Assembly (NCBI GenBank): GCA_934095805.1
Contig: CAKOKV010000068.1
Coordinates: 1 to 5,627 of the forward strand
Direction: 5' to 3'
Length of the DNA stretch: 5,627 bases
Source: an uncultured Bacilli bacterium
GTDB lineage: Bacteria; Bacillota_I; Bacilli_A; RF39; UBA660
The number at the start of each line of letters is the position of its first letter. Position 1 is the first letter of the stretch. A program made the position numbers and the translations under genes. Of this stretch, positions 1 through 5,627 are shown one piece after another. The notes below the pieces were generated by a model. It ran no database searches. It was not told the DNA's origin and saw only the letters and a list, made by a program, of their open reading frames with translations.

Positions 1-244
1 CATCTGCTTCTTTTCTAGCACTACTTTTGATTTGATCTCCAGCAGTTTCAGCAGTAAATATTGCTCTATTCATAGAATCTTCTATTCTTTCATAATATTG
101 TATTTTTTCTCTTAATACTTTATTTTGCTCTTCAGTTTTTTTACTTTTATTAAGCAAAACCTCATAATTATTTATAATATCATCTATACATTTCTGAACT
201 TGATATTTGTCATAACCATGAAAAACTGTATCAAACTTTCTCAT
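1..244 (-). CDS. divIVA: DivIVA family cell-division/polarity protein, N-terminal part (runs off window)
   Basis: The first 81 codons are present and the rest lies beyond position 1. I translated this by hand from the ATG at 244-242; the protein begins MRKFDTVFHGYDKYQVQ. The pattern of an early Phe-containing segment, then GYD, a Val, and a short helix leading into a heptad-like charged stretch is the DivIVA N-terminal domain. In the family this domain binds curved membrane, followed by a long coiled coil that multimerises at septa and poles. From about residue 20 onward the sequence is a helical, Lys/Glu-rich predicted coiled coil ending in Ala-rich, Arg/Lys/Glu residues, as expected. A good ribosome binding site, GAGGTG at 255-250, lies five bases before the ATG. 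It sits 31 bases after sepF and is probably cotranscribed with it. GpsB, a shorter paralogue, is the alternative; proximity to sepF favours DivIVA. Confidence 0.85.
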   Translation of the reverse strand, partial: MRKFDTVFHGYDKYQVQKCIDDIINNYEVLLNKSKKTEEQNKVLREKIQYYERIEDSMNRAIFTAETAGDQIKSSARKEAD

Positions 245-275
245 GCTTTCACCTCAAATATTTTATACTAATATA

Positions 276-671
276 TTACCATTCGTTCATATCGTCTTTT
301 TTACTTGTTTTTTTATTTTCCTCTTCTGAAATATTTCCTTCTATTTCAAATCCTTTTGGAGCACAAATAACAATGCCTGGACCTAATTTTTGCATAGTTC
401 CTTCGATTGCATAAATTATTCCATTTAAAAAGTCCATTATTCTTTTTGATACATCGCTTGTTACTCTTTTAAAGTTTACTACTACTTGATTGTTTGATTT
501 TAAATAATCAGCAATTTGTTGAGCTTCTGAAAAAGCTCTTGGTTCAACTAGTATTGTTTTATTTTTAAATTCTTTATTATTACTTTTTTTAGTTGTTTCT
601 TTTATTTCATAATCATTCACTTCTGTATCTTCTTCTTCGCCAGTAAATATTTCTTTTAATTTGAATGCCAC
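276..671 (-). CDS. sepF: Cell division protein SepF, GTG start
   Basis: SepF is a cytoplasmic FtsZ-binding protein that tethers and aligns FtsZ filaments at the septal membrane. The product is 131 residues. A short amphipathic N-terminus (MAFKLKEIFTG) fits the membrane-binding helix of the family. An acidic, polar linker runs to about residue 37. The SepF domain covers about 38-112, with VEPRAF (42-47), an Asp-Tyr-Leu helix, VVVNFKRV, and the DFLNGIIYAIEG core near 80-91. A charged tail follows (about 113-131). An ATG 14 codons upstream (713) would give 145 residues. It is rejected because AAGGAGG (686-680) lies inside that extension, eight bases before the GTG at 671-669, and the extension is Cys-rich and unlike SepF. 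It is separated from upstream glyQS by a terminator and followed by divIVA. In B. subtilis the two genes are close but separated by ylmG and ylmH, which are missing here. Confidence 0.93.
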   Translation of the reverse strand: MAFKLKEIFTGEEEDTEVNDYEIKETTKKSNNKEFKNKTILVEPRAFSEAQQIADYLKSNNQVVVNFKRVTSDVSKRIMDFLNGIIYAIEGTMQKLGPGIVICAPKGFEIEGNISEEENKKTSKKDDMNEW

Positions 672-679
672 TTTATATT

Positions 680-686
680 CCTCCTT
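680..686 (-). promoter_or_regulatory. sepF ribosome binding site that decides the GTG start
   Basis: Read on the minus strand this is AAGGAGG, a near-perfect match to the 16S anti-Shine-Dalgarno sequence, followed by eight bases and then GTG at 671. No comparable site precedes the upstream in-frame ATG at 713. Confidence 0.85.
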
Positions 687-746
687 ATTATTTATACAAA
701 TACATTTTAACATAAATATTTTTTAGTAGCAATAAATATTTCAAAA

Positions 747-770
747 ATAATAATAAATCAACATTATTAT
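747..770. repeat. AT-only inverted repeat in the sepF leader
   Basis: Eight-base arms at 747-754 and 763-770 are perfectly complementary around an eight-base loop. They consist only of A and T, so the hairpin would be weak. It overlaps the putative -10 box of sepF. It may be chance in such AT-rich DNA. Confidence 0.35.
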
Positions 771-771
771 A
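766..771 (-). promoter_or_regulatory. Possible -10 box for sepF-divIVA
   Basis: The minus strand reads TATAAT here, preceded directly by TTG, in the gap between the glyQS terminator and sepF. No convincing -35 hexamer lies at 16-18 bases upstream. The location is sensible because the terminator should block read-through and sepF-divIVA would need its own promoter. In DNA this AT-rich, a TATAAT alone is weak evidence. Confidence 0.3.
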
Positions 772-794
772 CAATAATATACAAAAATTTGATA

Positions 795-818
795 GAAAAA
801 AAGAGTTTTTAGAACTCT
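795..818 (-). terminator. Intrinsic terminator after glyQS
   Basis: On the minus strand AGAGTT (818-813) and AACTCT (807-802) form a six-base-pair stem with a five-base loop, followed by a run of seven T (802-796). The glyQS stop codon TAA (811-809) lies in the loop and start of the second arm, so terminator and coding end overlap. The stem is short, but the U-run is good and A residues before it can pair with part of the U-run. Confidence 0.75.
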
Positions 819-2182
819 ATTTTTTCAGTAATATAATCTTTTAATTCATCTAAGCTTAGTGTTATTTGTTCCATTGTATCTCTATCTCTTATTGTAACTG
901 TATTATTATTTATAGTTTCGTCATCTACTGTTACACAGAATGGAGTTCCAACTACATCAGCTCTTCTATATCTTTTACCAATTGAACCACTTTCATCATA
1001 ACTACACATAAAGTATTTTGAAAGGTTTTTATATATTTCTAATGCTTTTTCATTGTGATATTTTTTAACTAGTGGAAGTACTGTTACTTTTATTGGAGCA
1101 AGGAAAGGATGTAGTTTTAACACTTCTCTTTCTTCGTTATTTACCATATCTTTATGATAAGCATCACATAATACTGTTAGGAATAATCTTTCAACACCTA
1201 ATGATGGTTCAACTACATAAGGAATATATTTTTCATTTGTTTCTGGATCTAAATATTCAAGACTTTCTTTACTATATTCCATATGTTTACTTAAGTCATA
1301 ATTAGTTCTTGATGCGATTCCCCATAGTTCTCCCCATCCAAATGGGAATTTATATTCAATATCTGTTGTCGCATTACTATAAAAGCTTAATTCTTCTTTT
1401 TCATGGTCTCTTAATCTTAAATTCTCTTCTTTAATTCCAAGACTTAGTAAGAAATTTTTACAATATTCTTTATAATGTTTAAACCAATCTAATTCAGTAC
1501 CTGGTTTACAAAAGAATTCTAATTCCATTTGATCAAATTCACGAACTCTAAATATAAAGTTACCTGGTGTTATTTCATTTCTAAATGATTTACCTATTTG
1601 AGCAATACCAAATGGTAATTTAAGTCTCATACTTCTTTCAACATTCTTGAAGTTAACAAATATACCTTGAGCAGTTTCAGGTCTTAAATATACTGTATTT
1701 TTAGAATCTTCTGTAACTCCTTGAAATGTTTTAAACATTAAATTAAAGTTTCTTATATCAGTAAAATCTTCACTACCACAATTAGGACATTTAACATGAT
1801 TTTCTCTTATATAATTGATTAATTCTTCATTATTAAATTTTCCAGCATCTTCAATTCCTAAATCTTCTAAAAGTTTATCTGCTCTATGACGAGTTTTGCA
1901 ATGTTTACAATCTATTAGTGGGTCACTAAATGTTTTTAAGTGTCCACTTGCTTCCCATGTTTTAGGGTTCATAAGTATTGCACTATCAAGTCCTACATTA
2001 TTAATATCTTCTTGAATAAATTTTTTAGTCCATGCTTTTTTAATATTGTTTTTTAACTCTACTCCTAATGGTCCAAAGTCCCAAGTATTAGCAAGTCCTC
2101 CATAAATTTCGCTTCCTTGGAATATGTAACCATAATTCTTACAATAATTTGTAAGTTCTTCCATTGATATTTTGTTTTCCAT
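809..2182 (-). CDS. glyQS: Glycine--tRNA ligase, single-chain (homodimeric) type
   Basis: Charges tRNA-Gly with glycine using ATP in the cytoplasm; a class IIa aminoacyl-tRNA synthetase. The 457-residue length fits the alpha2 form (as in Staphylococcus, Thermus and mycoplasmas), not the alpha2beta2 GlyQ+GlyS form. Visible landmarks: [13 protein letters not shown] near 28-40; a motif 1 region around [14 protein letters not shown] (76-89); two CxxC pairs (Cys92/Cys95 and Cys132/Cys135) that could bind zinc; YLRPETAQG (165-173); motif 2 as FRNE (200-203) plus [10 protein letters not shown] (211-220); motif 3 as EPSLGVERL (325-333), with Arg332. The C-terminal anticodon-binding domain begins around 360, with [16 protein letters not shown] at 406-421. 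The ATG at 2182 shares one base with the upstream stop (TAATG), and GGAGGG lies six bases before it, so translation is probably coupled to the preceding gene. The operon is preceded by a T-box leader and ends in a terminator. Confidence 0.97.
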   Translation of the reverse strand: MENKISMEELTNYCKNYGYIFQGSEIYGGLANTWDFGPLGVELKNNIKKAWTKKFIQEDINNVGLDSAILMNPKTWEASGHLKTFSDPLIDCKHCKTRHRADKLLEDLGIEDAGKFNNEELINYIRENHVKCPNCGSEDFTDIRNFNLMFKTFQGVTEDSKNTVYLRPETAQGIFVNFKNVERSMRLKLPFGIAQIGKSFRNEITPGNFIFRVREFDQMELEFFCKPGTELDWFKHYKEYCKNFLLSLGIKEENLRLRDHEKEELSFYSNATTDIEYKFPFGWGELWGIASRTNYDLSKHMEYSKESLEYLDPETNEKYIPYVVEPSLGVERLFLTVLCDAYHKDMVNNEEREVLKLHPFLAPIKVTVLPLVKKYHNEKALEIYKNLSKYFMCSYDESGSIGKRYRRADVVGTPFCVTVDDETINNNTVTIRDRDTMEQITLSLDELKDYITEKIEF

Positions 2183-2904
2183 TAAAATCCCTCCATTTGC
2201 ATTTGCAATTTCATTGTTGCTTCTCTTTCTAATCTTTCTTTTTCACATCTTTCATTGTGTTCTTCAATTTTTTTCATTATATCTTTATTTATAACTGCTG
2301 CAATAACTCTTTTATTGTTCCCTACTAAATATACTCCATCTTCTATGCCTTTATTCTCATGTGTTTCCATTGTTATTGTTTCACTTTCAAAAACATAATC
2401 TAAAAATTCTTCTAAAAATGGTATTTCAAATTCTGTTAGATCTTTTCCAGTTTTAGATAAATTGAATTTTATTGTTCCTTCTCTAGTTATAGAATATGAA
2501 CTTGTTTTACCATAATTTATCATTAAACTATATGTGTCATTACAATTGTTATATAGGAAAGCTCTTCTACTTTTGATATATTTTTCTAATATTTTTGCTT
2601 TCATTTCTTCATCGGCTACATCATTTAAAATAAGAAGTCTACCTGGTTCTGTCCCGGCATATACAACATTTCCTCTTAATCTACTATAGTCATCAGATAC
2701 ATAACTAATTCTACTGTAATCTAGGAATTGGTCAACTATTAAGTTTTGTATTTCTTTATCAGTTTTGCCTCTTAGTTCATCACTGAATCTCGCCATAAGC
2801 GGTACTGTTTTAATTTCTTTTCCACTTATAACAGCTCTATCTTCTGAAATAGATATTGAATCATAACTATTTTGATCTAATTGTTTTAAACCTTGTATTT
2901 TCAT
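2182..2904 (-). CDS. Uncharacterised 240-residue protein, translationally coupled to glyQS
   Basis: I do not recognise this family. The product is a soluble-looking protein of 240 residues with no signal peptide or membrane segment. The middle is mixed alpha/beta, with patterns such as [20 protein letters not shown] Ser/Thr/Tyr-rich segment ([20 protein letters not shown]) follows, then an acidic stretch. The last 30 residues are a highly charged, probably helical tail rich in Glu, Lys and Arg, ending in a Met/Gln-rich stretch. The start is the ATG at 2904-2902, five bases after GGAGG (2914-2910). An in-frame TTG at 2916 overlaps that ribosome binding site and is not credible. The stop overlaps the glyQS start by one base. 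It is the first gene after the T-box leader, so it is probably expressed with GlyRS when tRNA-Gly is uncharged. A role in translation or glycine metabolism would be only guilt by association. Confidence 0.85.
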   Translation of the reverse strand: MKIQGLKQLDQNSYDSISISEDRAVISGKEIKTVPLMARFSDELRGKTDKEIQNLIVDQFLDYSRISYVSDDYSRLRGNVVYAGTEPGRLLILNDVADEEMKAKILEKYIKSRRAFLYNNCNDTYSLMINYGKTSSYSITREGTIKFNLSKTGKDLTEFEIPFLEEFLDYVFESETITMETHENKGIEDGVYLVGNNKRVIAAVINKDIMKKIEEHNERCEKERLEREATMKLQMQMEGF

Positions 2905-2909
2905 ATAAA

Positions 2910-2914
2910 CCTCC
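2910..2914 (-). promoter_or_regulatory. Ribosome binding site of the first T-box-controlled gene
   Basis: The minus strand reads GGAGG, five bases before ATG 2904. It lies after the U-run of the leader terminator. I see no CCUCC-like anti-Shine-Dalgarno stretch in the leader, which favours control of transcription over control of translation. Confidence 0.8.
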
Positions 2915-2921
2915 AATAAAT

Positions 2922-2985
2922 AAAAAAACTTCTAAAATATTTATAGGGGTCCATAAGGACGGTTCCACCCTATTTATTCTAGAAG
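2922..2985 (-). terminator. Terminator-like helix enclosing the T-box antiterminator
   Basis: On the minus strand CTTCTAGAATA (2985-2975) pairs with TATTTTAGAAG (2939-2929) over 11 positions, one of them G-U. Seven T follow directly (2928-2922). The antiterminator element is enclosed between the arms, separated by one A on one side and three on the other. In ordinary T-boxes the terminator reuses the 3' half of the antiterminator with a partner further downstream. No such downstream partner exists here, so the switching logic must differ or another fold applies. It would also terminate read-through from the rnhB cluster. Confidence 0.6.
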
Positions 2986-3040
2986 AATCACTCTTTAGTT
3001 ATAGCCTCAGTGCTTTGCCATCACACTTTCATCGCTTACG
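2922..3040 (-). promoter_or_regulatory. T-box riboswitch leader, probably glycine-specific, with very short Stem I
   Basis: T-box leaders sense the charging state of a specific tRNA. The minus strand at 2974-2957 reads AATAGGGTGGAACCGTCC, close to the T-box consensus. The antiterminator folds as expected: helix A1 ATAGGG (2973-2968) with CCCTAT (2948-2943), the seven-base bulge TGGAACC (2967-2961) that pairs with the tRNA NCCA end, and helix A2 GTCC (2960-2957) with GGAC (2952-2949) around a TTAT loop. Upstream, AGTGT (3027-3023) pairs with GCACT (3013-3009). The nine-base loop contains GGC (3019-3017), a Gly codon followed by A, a plausible specifier. Flanking GATGA (3033-3029) and CTGA (3010-3007) resemble the kink-turn at the base of Stem I. 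A small hairpin, ATTC/GAAT (2988-2976), sits in the Stem III position. The second GGC at 3006-3004 is an alternative specifier. The T-box call is strong; the Stem I model is inference. Confidence 0.8.
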
Positions 3041-3046
3041 AGTTAT

Positions 3047-3075
3047 AGTTTAGCACAAAACCTTATTTATTTCAA
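3047..3075 (-). promoter_or_regulatory. Sigma-A-type promoter for the T-box/glyQS operon
   Basis: The minus strand shows -35 TTGAAA (3075-3070), a 17-base spacer, and -10 TAAACT (3052-3047) with an extended TGC in front (TGnTAAACT). It starts three bases after the rnhB stop codon. Transcription would begin near 3040, giving a leader of about 135 bases before the ATG. An overlapping TATAAC (3047-3042) is another possible -10 but lacks a -35 at the right distance. If this promoter is right, the T-box leader cannot contain a full-length Stem I. Confidence 0.65.
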
Positions 3076-3078
3076 TAT

Positions 3079-3675
3079 TTATTTTACATATTCATCACAA
3101 GGAGCAAAAGTTTTTCTATGTTCTTTTATTATCCCATATTTTCTTATTGCTTCTATATGTTTTTTAGTACCATATCCTTTATTATGCTTAAAATCATATT
3201 CTGGATGTAGCTTGTCTAGTTCAACCATCATTCTATCTCTTGTTACTTTGGCAATTATTGATGCTGCTGCAATGCTTTCACTTTTAGCATCTCCTTTTAT
3301 AATTGATGTTTGTGGTATATCAATATCAAGCTTAACTGCATCAATAAGTAAATGTTCTGGTCTTATACTTAAATTATTAACAGCTTCAATCATTGCTTTT
3401 TTAGTAGCATTTAATATATTTATTTCATCTATTACATCTTCACTCGATATGCCTATTCCAACTGAGATTGCATTTTCCATAATAACATCATAAAGAAGCT
3501 CTCTTTTCTTTTCAGTTAACTTTTTAGAATCGTTTATTCTTTCATCATAAAAATCTTTCGGTAATATTACTGCTGCTGCTACTACTGGACCTACAAGTGG
3601 ACCTCTACCTACTTCATCTATTCCTGCTATATAATTTATCCCATTATTATAAAGCTCTGTTTCAAATTCTTTCAT
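3079..3675 (-). CDS. rnhB: Ribonuclease HII
   Basis: Cleaves RNA in RNA/DNA hybrids and starts removal of single ribonucleotides misincorporated into DNA. The 198 residues match the bacterial family length. Visible signatures: [15 protein letters not shown] (17-31), with catalytic Asp20 and Glu21 and the GRG loop (23-25) that recognises the ribonucleotide; DSKKL (49-53); LLIDAVKL with Asp112; [17 protein letters not shown] with Asp129, completing the DEDD metal site; and Tyr168 in [10 protein letters not shown], the conserved tyrosine near the ribonucleotide-deoxyribonucleotide junction. The ATG at 3675 is one base after the upstream gene's stop codon. Its ribosome binding site (AGAGGT) lies inside that gene's end, so it is the distal member of a tight cluster with the DUF4428-like and Nudix genes. 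Nothing appears missing. Confidence 0.97.
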   Translation of the reverse strand: MKEFETELYNNGINYIAGIDEVGRGPLVGPVVAAAVILPKDFYDERINDSKKLTEKKRELLYDVIMENAISVGIGISSEDVIDEINILNATKKAMIEAVNNLSIRPEHLLIDAVKLDIDIPQTSIIKGDAKSESIAAASIIAKVTRDRMMVELDKLHPEYDFKHNKGYGTKKHIEAIRKYGIIKEHRKTFAPCDEYVK

Positions 3676-3676
3676 T

Positions 3677-4324
3677 TTATACCTCTTTACCGTTATTTAA
3701 TTCTTCTATTTCAAATTCTTTAAATGCTTCGAGTATTTCTTGTGCAACTTTTTTATCTAAATTTTCTATTAATATTTTTTGAGCATTATTTAGTGTTATT
3801 AGTATTTCATATTTAGTTTTATCATTTGTATTCATTCCGCCTAGTACTGCACCAGCTGTACCGAAAAAAGCATATCCTACTATTGCTGATTTTAAATTAA
3901 TATGTTCTTCCTCTTCATGCTTTCTTAATTCAAAAGTAAATATATCTTTATACTTTAAAACCATATAATTACTTATTACAGGTAACCATATTTTTCTATT
4001 ATGTTTATCTAATATAAATAAACCATATATATTTTTATCTATTTGAAAATTTCTTAATATATCTATTTTCTTATATTCAACTTTTGATTTAAACAAACCA
4101 CAATAATATTTTACTATATATGTTTCACCATTAGAAAAATCTAATGTTTTGTAACTGTTTTTTAATCTTCCTTTCAATATTTTAACTTTATGCTTTTTAT
4201 TTGATACATTGATATAATCAAATTTATCTAAGTTAATTGAATATTCTTTTTTATCTACTGATAAATGTATTTTTGATGCAAAAGAAATTGATTCTTTATT
4301 ATAATTATTTATTATAAGTCCCAT
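3677..4324 (-). CDS. Uncharacterised protein with glycine-rich segment, similar to the C-terminal part of DUF4428-type proteins
   Basis: The product is 215 residues from the ATG at 4324, which has GAGGT (4334-4330) five bases upstream. An ATG at 4336 overlapping the Nudix stop codon (TAATG) would add four residues but has no ribosome binding site. The N-terminal half looks beta-rich and basic. The second half has [11 protein letters not shown] (about 125-135), four Glu, then a hydrophobic glycine-rich segment [18 protein letters not shown] (about 146-163), a beta strand YEILITLNN, and a final amphipathic helix with [14 protein letters not shown]. From memory, this order (IxxFEL strand, GxxxFGxxGAxxGG segment, beta strand, C-terminal helix) resembles the PH-like region following the zinc ribbon in DUF4428 or SHOCT-linked proteins. 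Here the zinc ribbon is absent. The Gly-rich segment could contact membrane but is short for a classic transmembrane helix. Function unknown. Confidence 0.8.
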   Translation of the reverse strand: MGLIINNYNKESISFASKIHLSVDKKEYSINLDKFDYINVSNKKHKVKILKGRLKNSYKTLDFSNGETYIVKYYCGLFKSKVEYKKIDILRNFQIDKNIYGLFILDKHNRKIWLPVISNYMVLKYKDIFTFELRKHEEEEHINLKSAIVGYAFFGTAGAVLGGMNTNDKTKYEILITLNNAQKILIENLDKKVAQEILEAFKEFEIEELNNGKEV

Positions 4325-4335
4325 ATGATACCTCA

Positions 4336-4752
4336 TTATAATCTATCTTCTATTATTTTTATTATTATATCCTTTACAGATTTCCAAGTATTTTTTAAAC
4401 TATCATAGCTTAGAGTATCTTCAACTTTGTTTAGTGGAGTCCATATAACATCGTGTGTATCTGTAGAATCATTATCACTTTTACCCTTATCGATTGCAAA
4501 GAACATATAACAAACACAATTTTCTCCTTTTGGTGTAGTATATCTTTCAATATAAGGTTCATAGTCATTTATAATTTCAGCAATTCTTTTAGTTTCTTCT
4601 GCTGTTTCTCTTATAGCAGCTTCTTTTAATGATTCGCCTTTTTCAACATGTCCTTTTGGAAAAGAATAATCATTTTGCTTTTTTCTATAAATTAATGAAA
4701 TCTCTTTTGTTTCTATATTTATTAAGAAACATCCTGCTTTTAAAGTTTCCAT
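4336..4752 (-). CDS. Nudix hydrolase (MutT / Ap4A hydrolase-like)
   Basis: Nudix enzymes hydrolyse nucleoside diphosphate linked to another moiety, using metal bound by the Nudix-box glutamates. Counting from the ATG at 4752 the product is 138 residues. YSFPKGHVEKGES precedes the Nudix box, which runs from Gly34 to about residue 56: Glu40, Arg48-Glu49 and Glu52-Glu53 match the catalytic REuxEE core. The position normally Gly after it is Lys55, and the hydrophobic next position is Arg56, a mild deviation. SFPKGHVEKGE is typical of diadenosine-tetraphosphate-hydrolase-like members, but substrate cannot be assigned from this. The start at 4752 is preceded by AAGGA about six bases upstream. The ATG at 4767 (five more residues) overlaps that site and has no ribosome binding site at proper spacing. 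The stop codon lies 11 bases from the start of the next gene. House-cleaning of damaged nucleotides next to rnhB is plausible but inferred. Confidence 0.92.
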   Translation of the reverse strand: METLKAGCFLINIETKEISLIYRKKQNDYSFPKGHVEKGESLKEAAIRETAEETKRIAEIINDYEPYIERYTTPKGENCVCYMFFAIDKGKSDNDSTDTHDVIWTPLNKVEDTLSYDSLKNTWKSVKDIIIKIIEDRL

Positions 4753-4791
4753 ATTATTTCCTTTCATATATTTTTATTGATATTTCCTTTA

Positions 4792-5627
4792 CTATTTTAC
4801 TCTAACAGTTTTTGAATAACTACCACAACTAATTGTATAATCTGTATATTCTGGATTGTTTTGATTGTAATATTGCATACCTTTTGATTTAGATATTTTT
4901 ATATCACTATTAGTTGGAATATTTACTGTTTGTCCTTGCAATAACAAATTAGCTATATAATCAACATCACCACATGTACAAGAATACCCTTCTAGGTTAT
5001 TACATATATTAACACTATCAAATGAAACTTCTTCACCATCTGGATAATATTTAAGCATTATAACAGATACACCATTGGAATTTGTAAATTCATTATTAAC
5101 TTCAATAAGTATTGTTAACAATTCTGTTTTATAATATTCGTTATTATCGTTTGTTATTTTTAAATCTAAATTAAAGAATGTAGAAATATCTTCTTCTTTA
5201 TAGCCTTTATCATTATAATATTCTAACATTTCATTATAATATTTCTTTAACTCTAATTTAAAACTATCTTCAATATTTACTTGGCTATCATCTATAAGAG
5301 AAAAATCTTTTTTTAATAAATTGATATTTTCTTTTGTATACTTTTCTTTTTTATTTATAGTATCAGACTTAATATTGAGTTCAACATTATATGAAAAATT
5401 ACTTTGTTTTTTGTTTGATAACATTAATTTAAAGATAAAATCAATATTAATATATTCTACACTAGAAATGCCATTCATTTCTTTTTCATTACATTCGTTA
5501 TTTATATCACATACTTTATATTTTGCAGACATTGTTTGCTTTGATATATTCATTTTAGTAAATGATAATGGTTCATTAATTTCTTCTTTTACTTTTGTTT
5601 TATTACAACCTGTTAAAAGCATTATTA
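4792..5627 (-). CDS. Putative lipoprotein of unknown function (5' end outside window)
   Basis: The reading frame is open to the window edge, so the true start and most of the signal peptide lie beyond 5627. The visible N-terminus, (I)MLLTGCNK, is the end of a signal peptide with a lipobox LTGC. Cleavage before Cys and lipidation would anchor the protein on the outer face of the membrane. About 271 residues follow: a Lys/Glu-rich spacer, then a hydrophilic, Asn/Tyr/Lys-rich domain with alternating strands and helices. Counting from the Met at 5622, six cysteines lie outside the lipobox: 38, 44, 207, 215, 217 and 266. An even number in an exported protein suggests disulfides. No enzyme motif or known family was recognised. 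Its stop codon is 39 bases before the Nudix start, with no terminator visible, so it may be cotranscribed with the downstream genes. Confidence 0.8.
   Translation of the reverse strand, partial: IMLLTGCNKTKVKEEINEPLSFTKMNISKQTMSAKYKVCDINNECNEKEMNGISSVEYINIDFIFKLMLSNKKQSNFSYNVELNIKSDTINKKEKYTKENINLLKKDFSLIDDSQVNIEDSFKLELKKYYNEMLEYYNDKGYKEEDISTFFNLDLKITNDNNEYYKTELLTILIEVNNEFTNSNGVSVIMLKYYPDGEEVSFDSVNICNNLEGYSCTCGDVDYIANLLLQGQTVNIPTNSDIKISKSKGMQYYNQNNPEYTDYTISCGSYSKTVRVK

Noticed and set aside
1072..1305. Plus-strand open frame of 77 codons inside glyQS
   Set aside because: It is antisense to glyQS and the Leu/His-rich product is a reflection of the real coding strand.
2986..3046. Alternative Stem I base pairing ATAACTC with GAGTGAT
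   Set aside because: The pairing is good apart from one A-G mismatch, but its 5' strand lies upstream of the predicted transcription start, so it would be available only if transcription starts further upstream.
2997..3048. Eight-base direct repeat CTATAACT (minus strand) at 3048-3041 and 3004-2997
   Set aside because: One copy overlaps the -10 region and the other lies in the leader; it is short and AT-rich, and no operator symmetry is seen, so chance is likely.
2856..3053. Open reading frame of 65 codons on the plus strand
   Set aside because: It covers the T-box leader and the start of the 240-residue gene antisense; the product has no family features and no ribosome binding site was found.
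3212..3493. Plus-strand open frame of 93 codons inside rnhB
   Set aside because: It is antisense to strongly conserved rnhB codons; its hydrophobic Ser/Ile-rich translation is typical of a shadow frame.
3597..3782. Plus-strand open frame of 61 codons across the rnhB/DUF4428-like junction
   Set aside because: It spans the ends of two well-supported minus-strand genes and has no supporting signals.

Overview
This is a low-GC, AT-rich bacterial window in which every supported gene lies on the minus strand, so transcription runs from high to low coordinates. SepF and DivIVA (Gram-positive division proteins), strong GGAGG-type ribosome binding sites, a single-chain glycyl-tRNA synthetase and a T-box leader point to Bacillota or a walled relative of the Mollicutes, possibly an uncultured gut lineage. 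Tryptophan is encoded by TGG and no gene needs TGA readthrough, so the Mycoplasma code is not in use. No mobile element, CRISPR array, tRNA or rRNA was seen, and no stretch over 300 bases lacks a gene.

Region A (about 3079-5627, upstream cluster): a lipoprotein of unknown function missing its N-terminus, then a Nudix hydrolase, a small protein with a glycine-rich segment resembling the C-terminal part of DUF4428-type proteins, and rnhB (ribonuclease HII). The last three are packed with almost no gaps. Reading ribosome binding sites moves two starts to internal ATGs.

Region B (about 2922-3075): just after the rnhB stop codon there is a good sigma-A-type promoter, then a short leader with a nearly perfect T-box sequence. 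Its antiterminator fold carries the seven-base UGGAACC bulge that binds the tRNA acceptor end, and a helix plus U-run resembling an intrinsic terminator follows. The 5' part is far shorter than a normal Stem I. It looks like a kink-turn capped by one small hairpin whose loop contains GGC, a glycine codon. This is the most interesting element of the window: a possible minimal glycine T-box.

Region C (809-2904): the T-box leads into an unrecognised 240-residue protein overlapping glyQS by one base (TAATG). The leader therefore probably couples both genes to the level of uncharged tRNA-Gly. An intrinsic terminator overlaps the end of glyQS.

Region D (1-808): a short AT-rich gap precedes sepF, which probably starts at GTG, followed after 30 bases by divIVA running off the window edge. 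These are septum-assembly and pole or division-site proteins. The ylmG and ylmH genes that lie between them in Bacillus subtilis are absent here.
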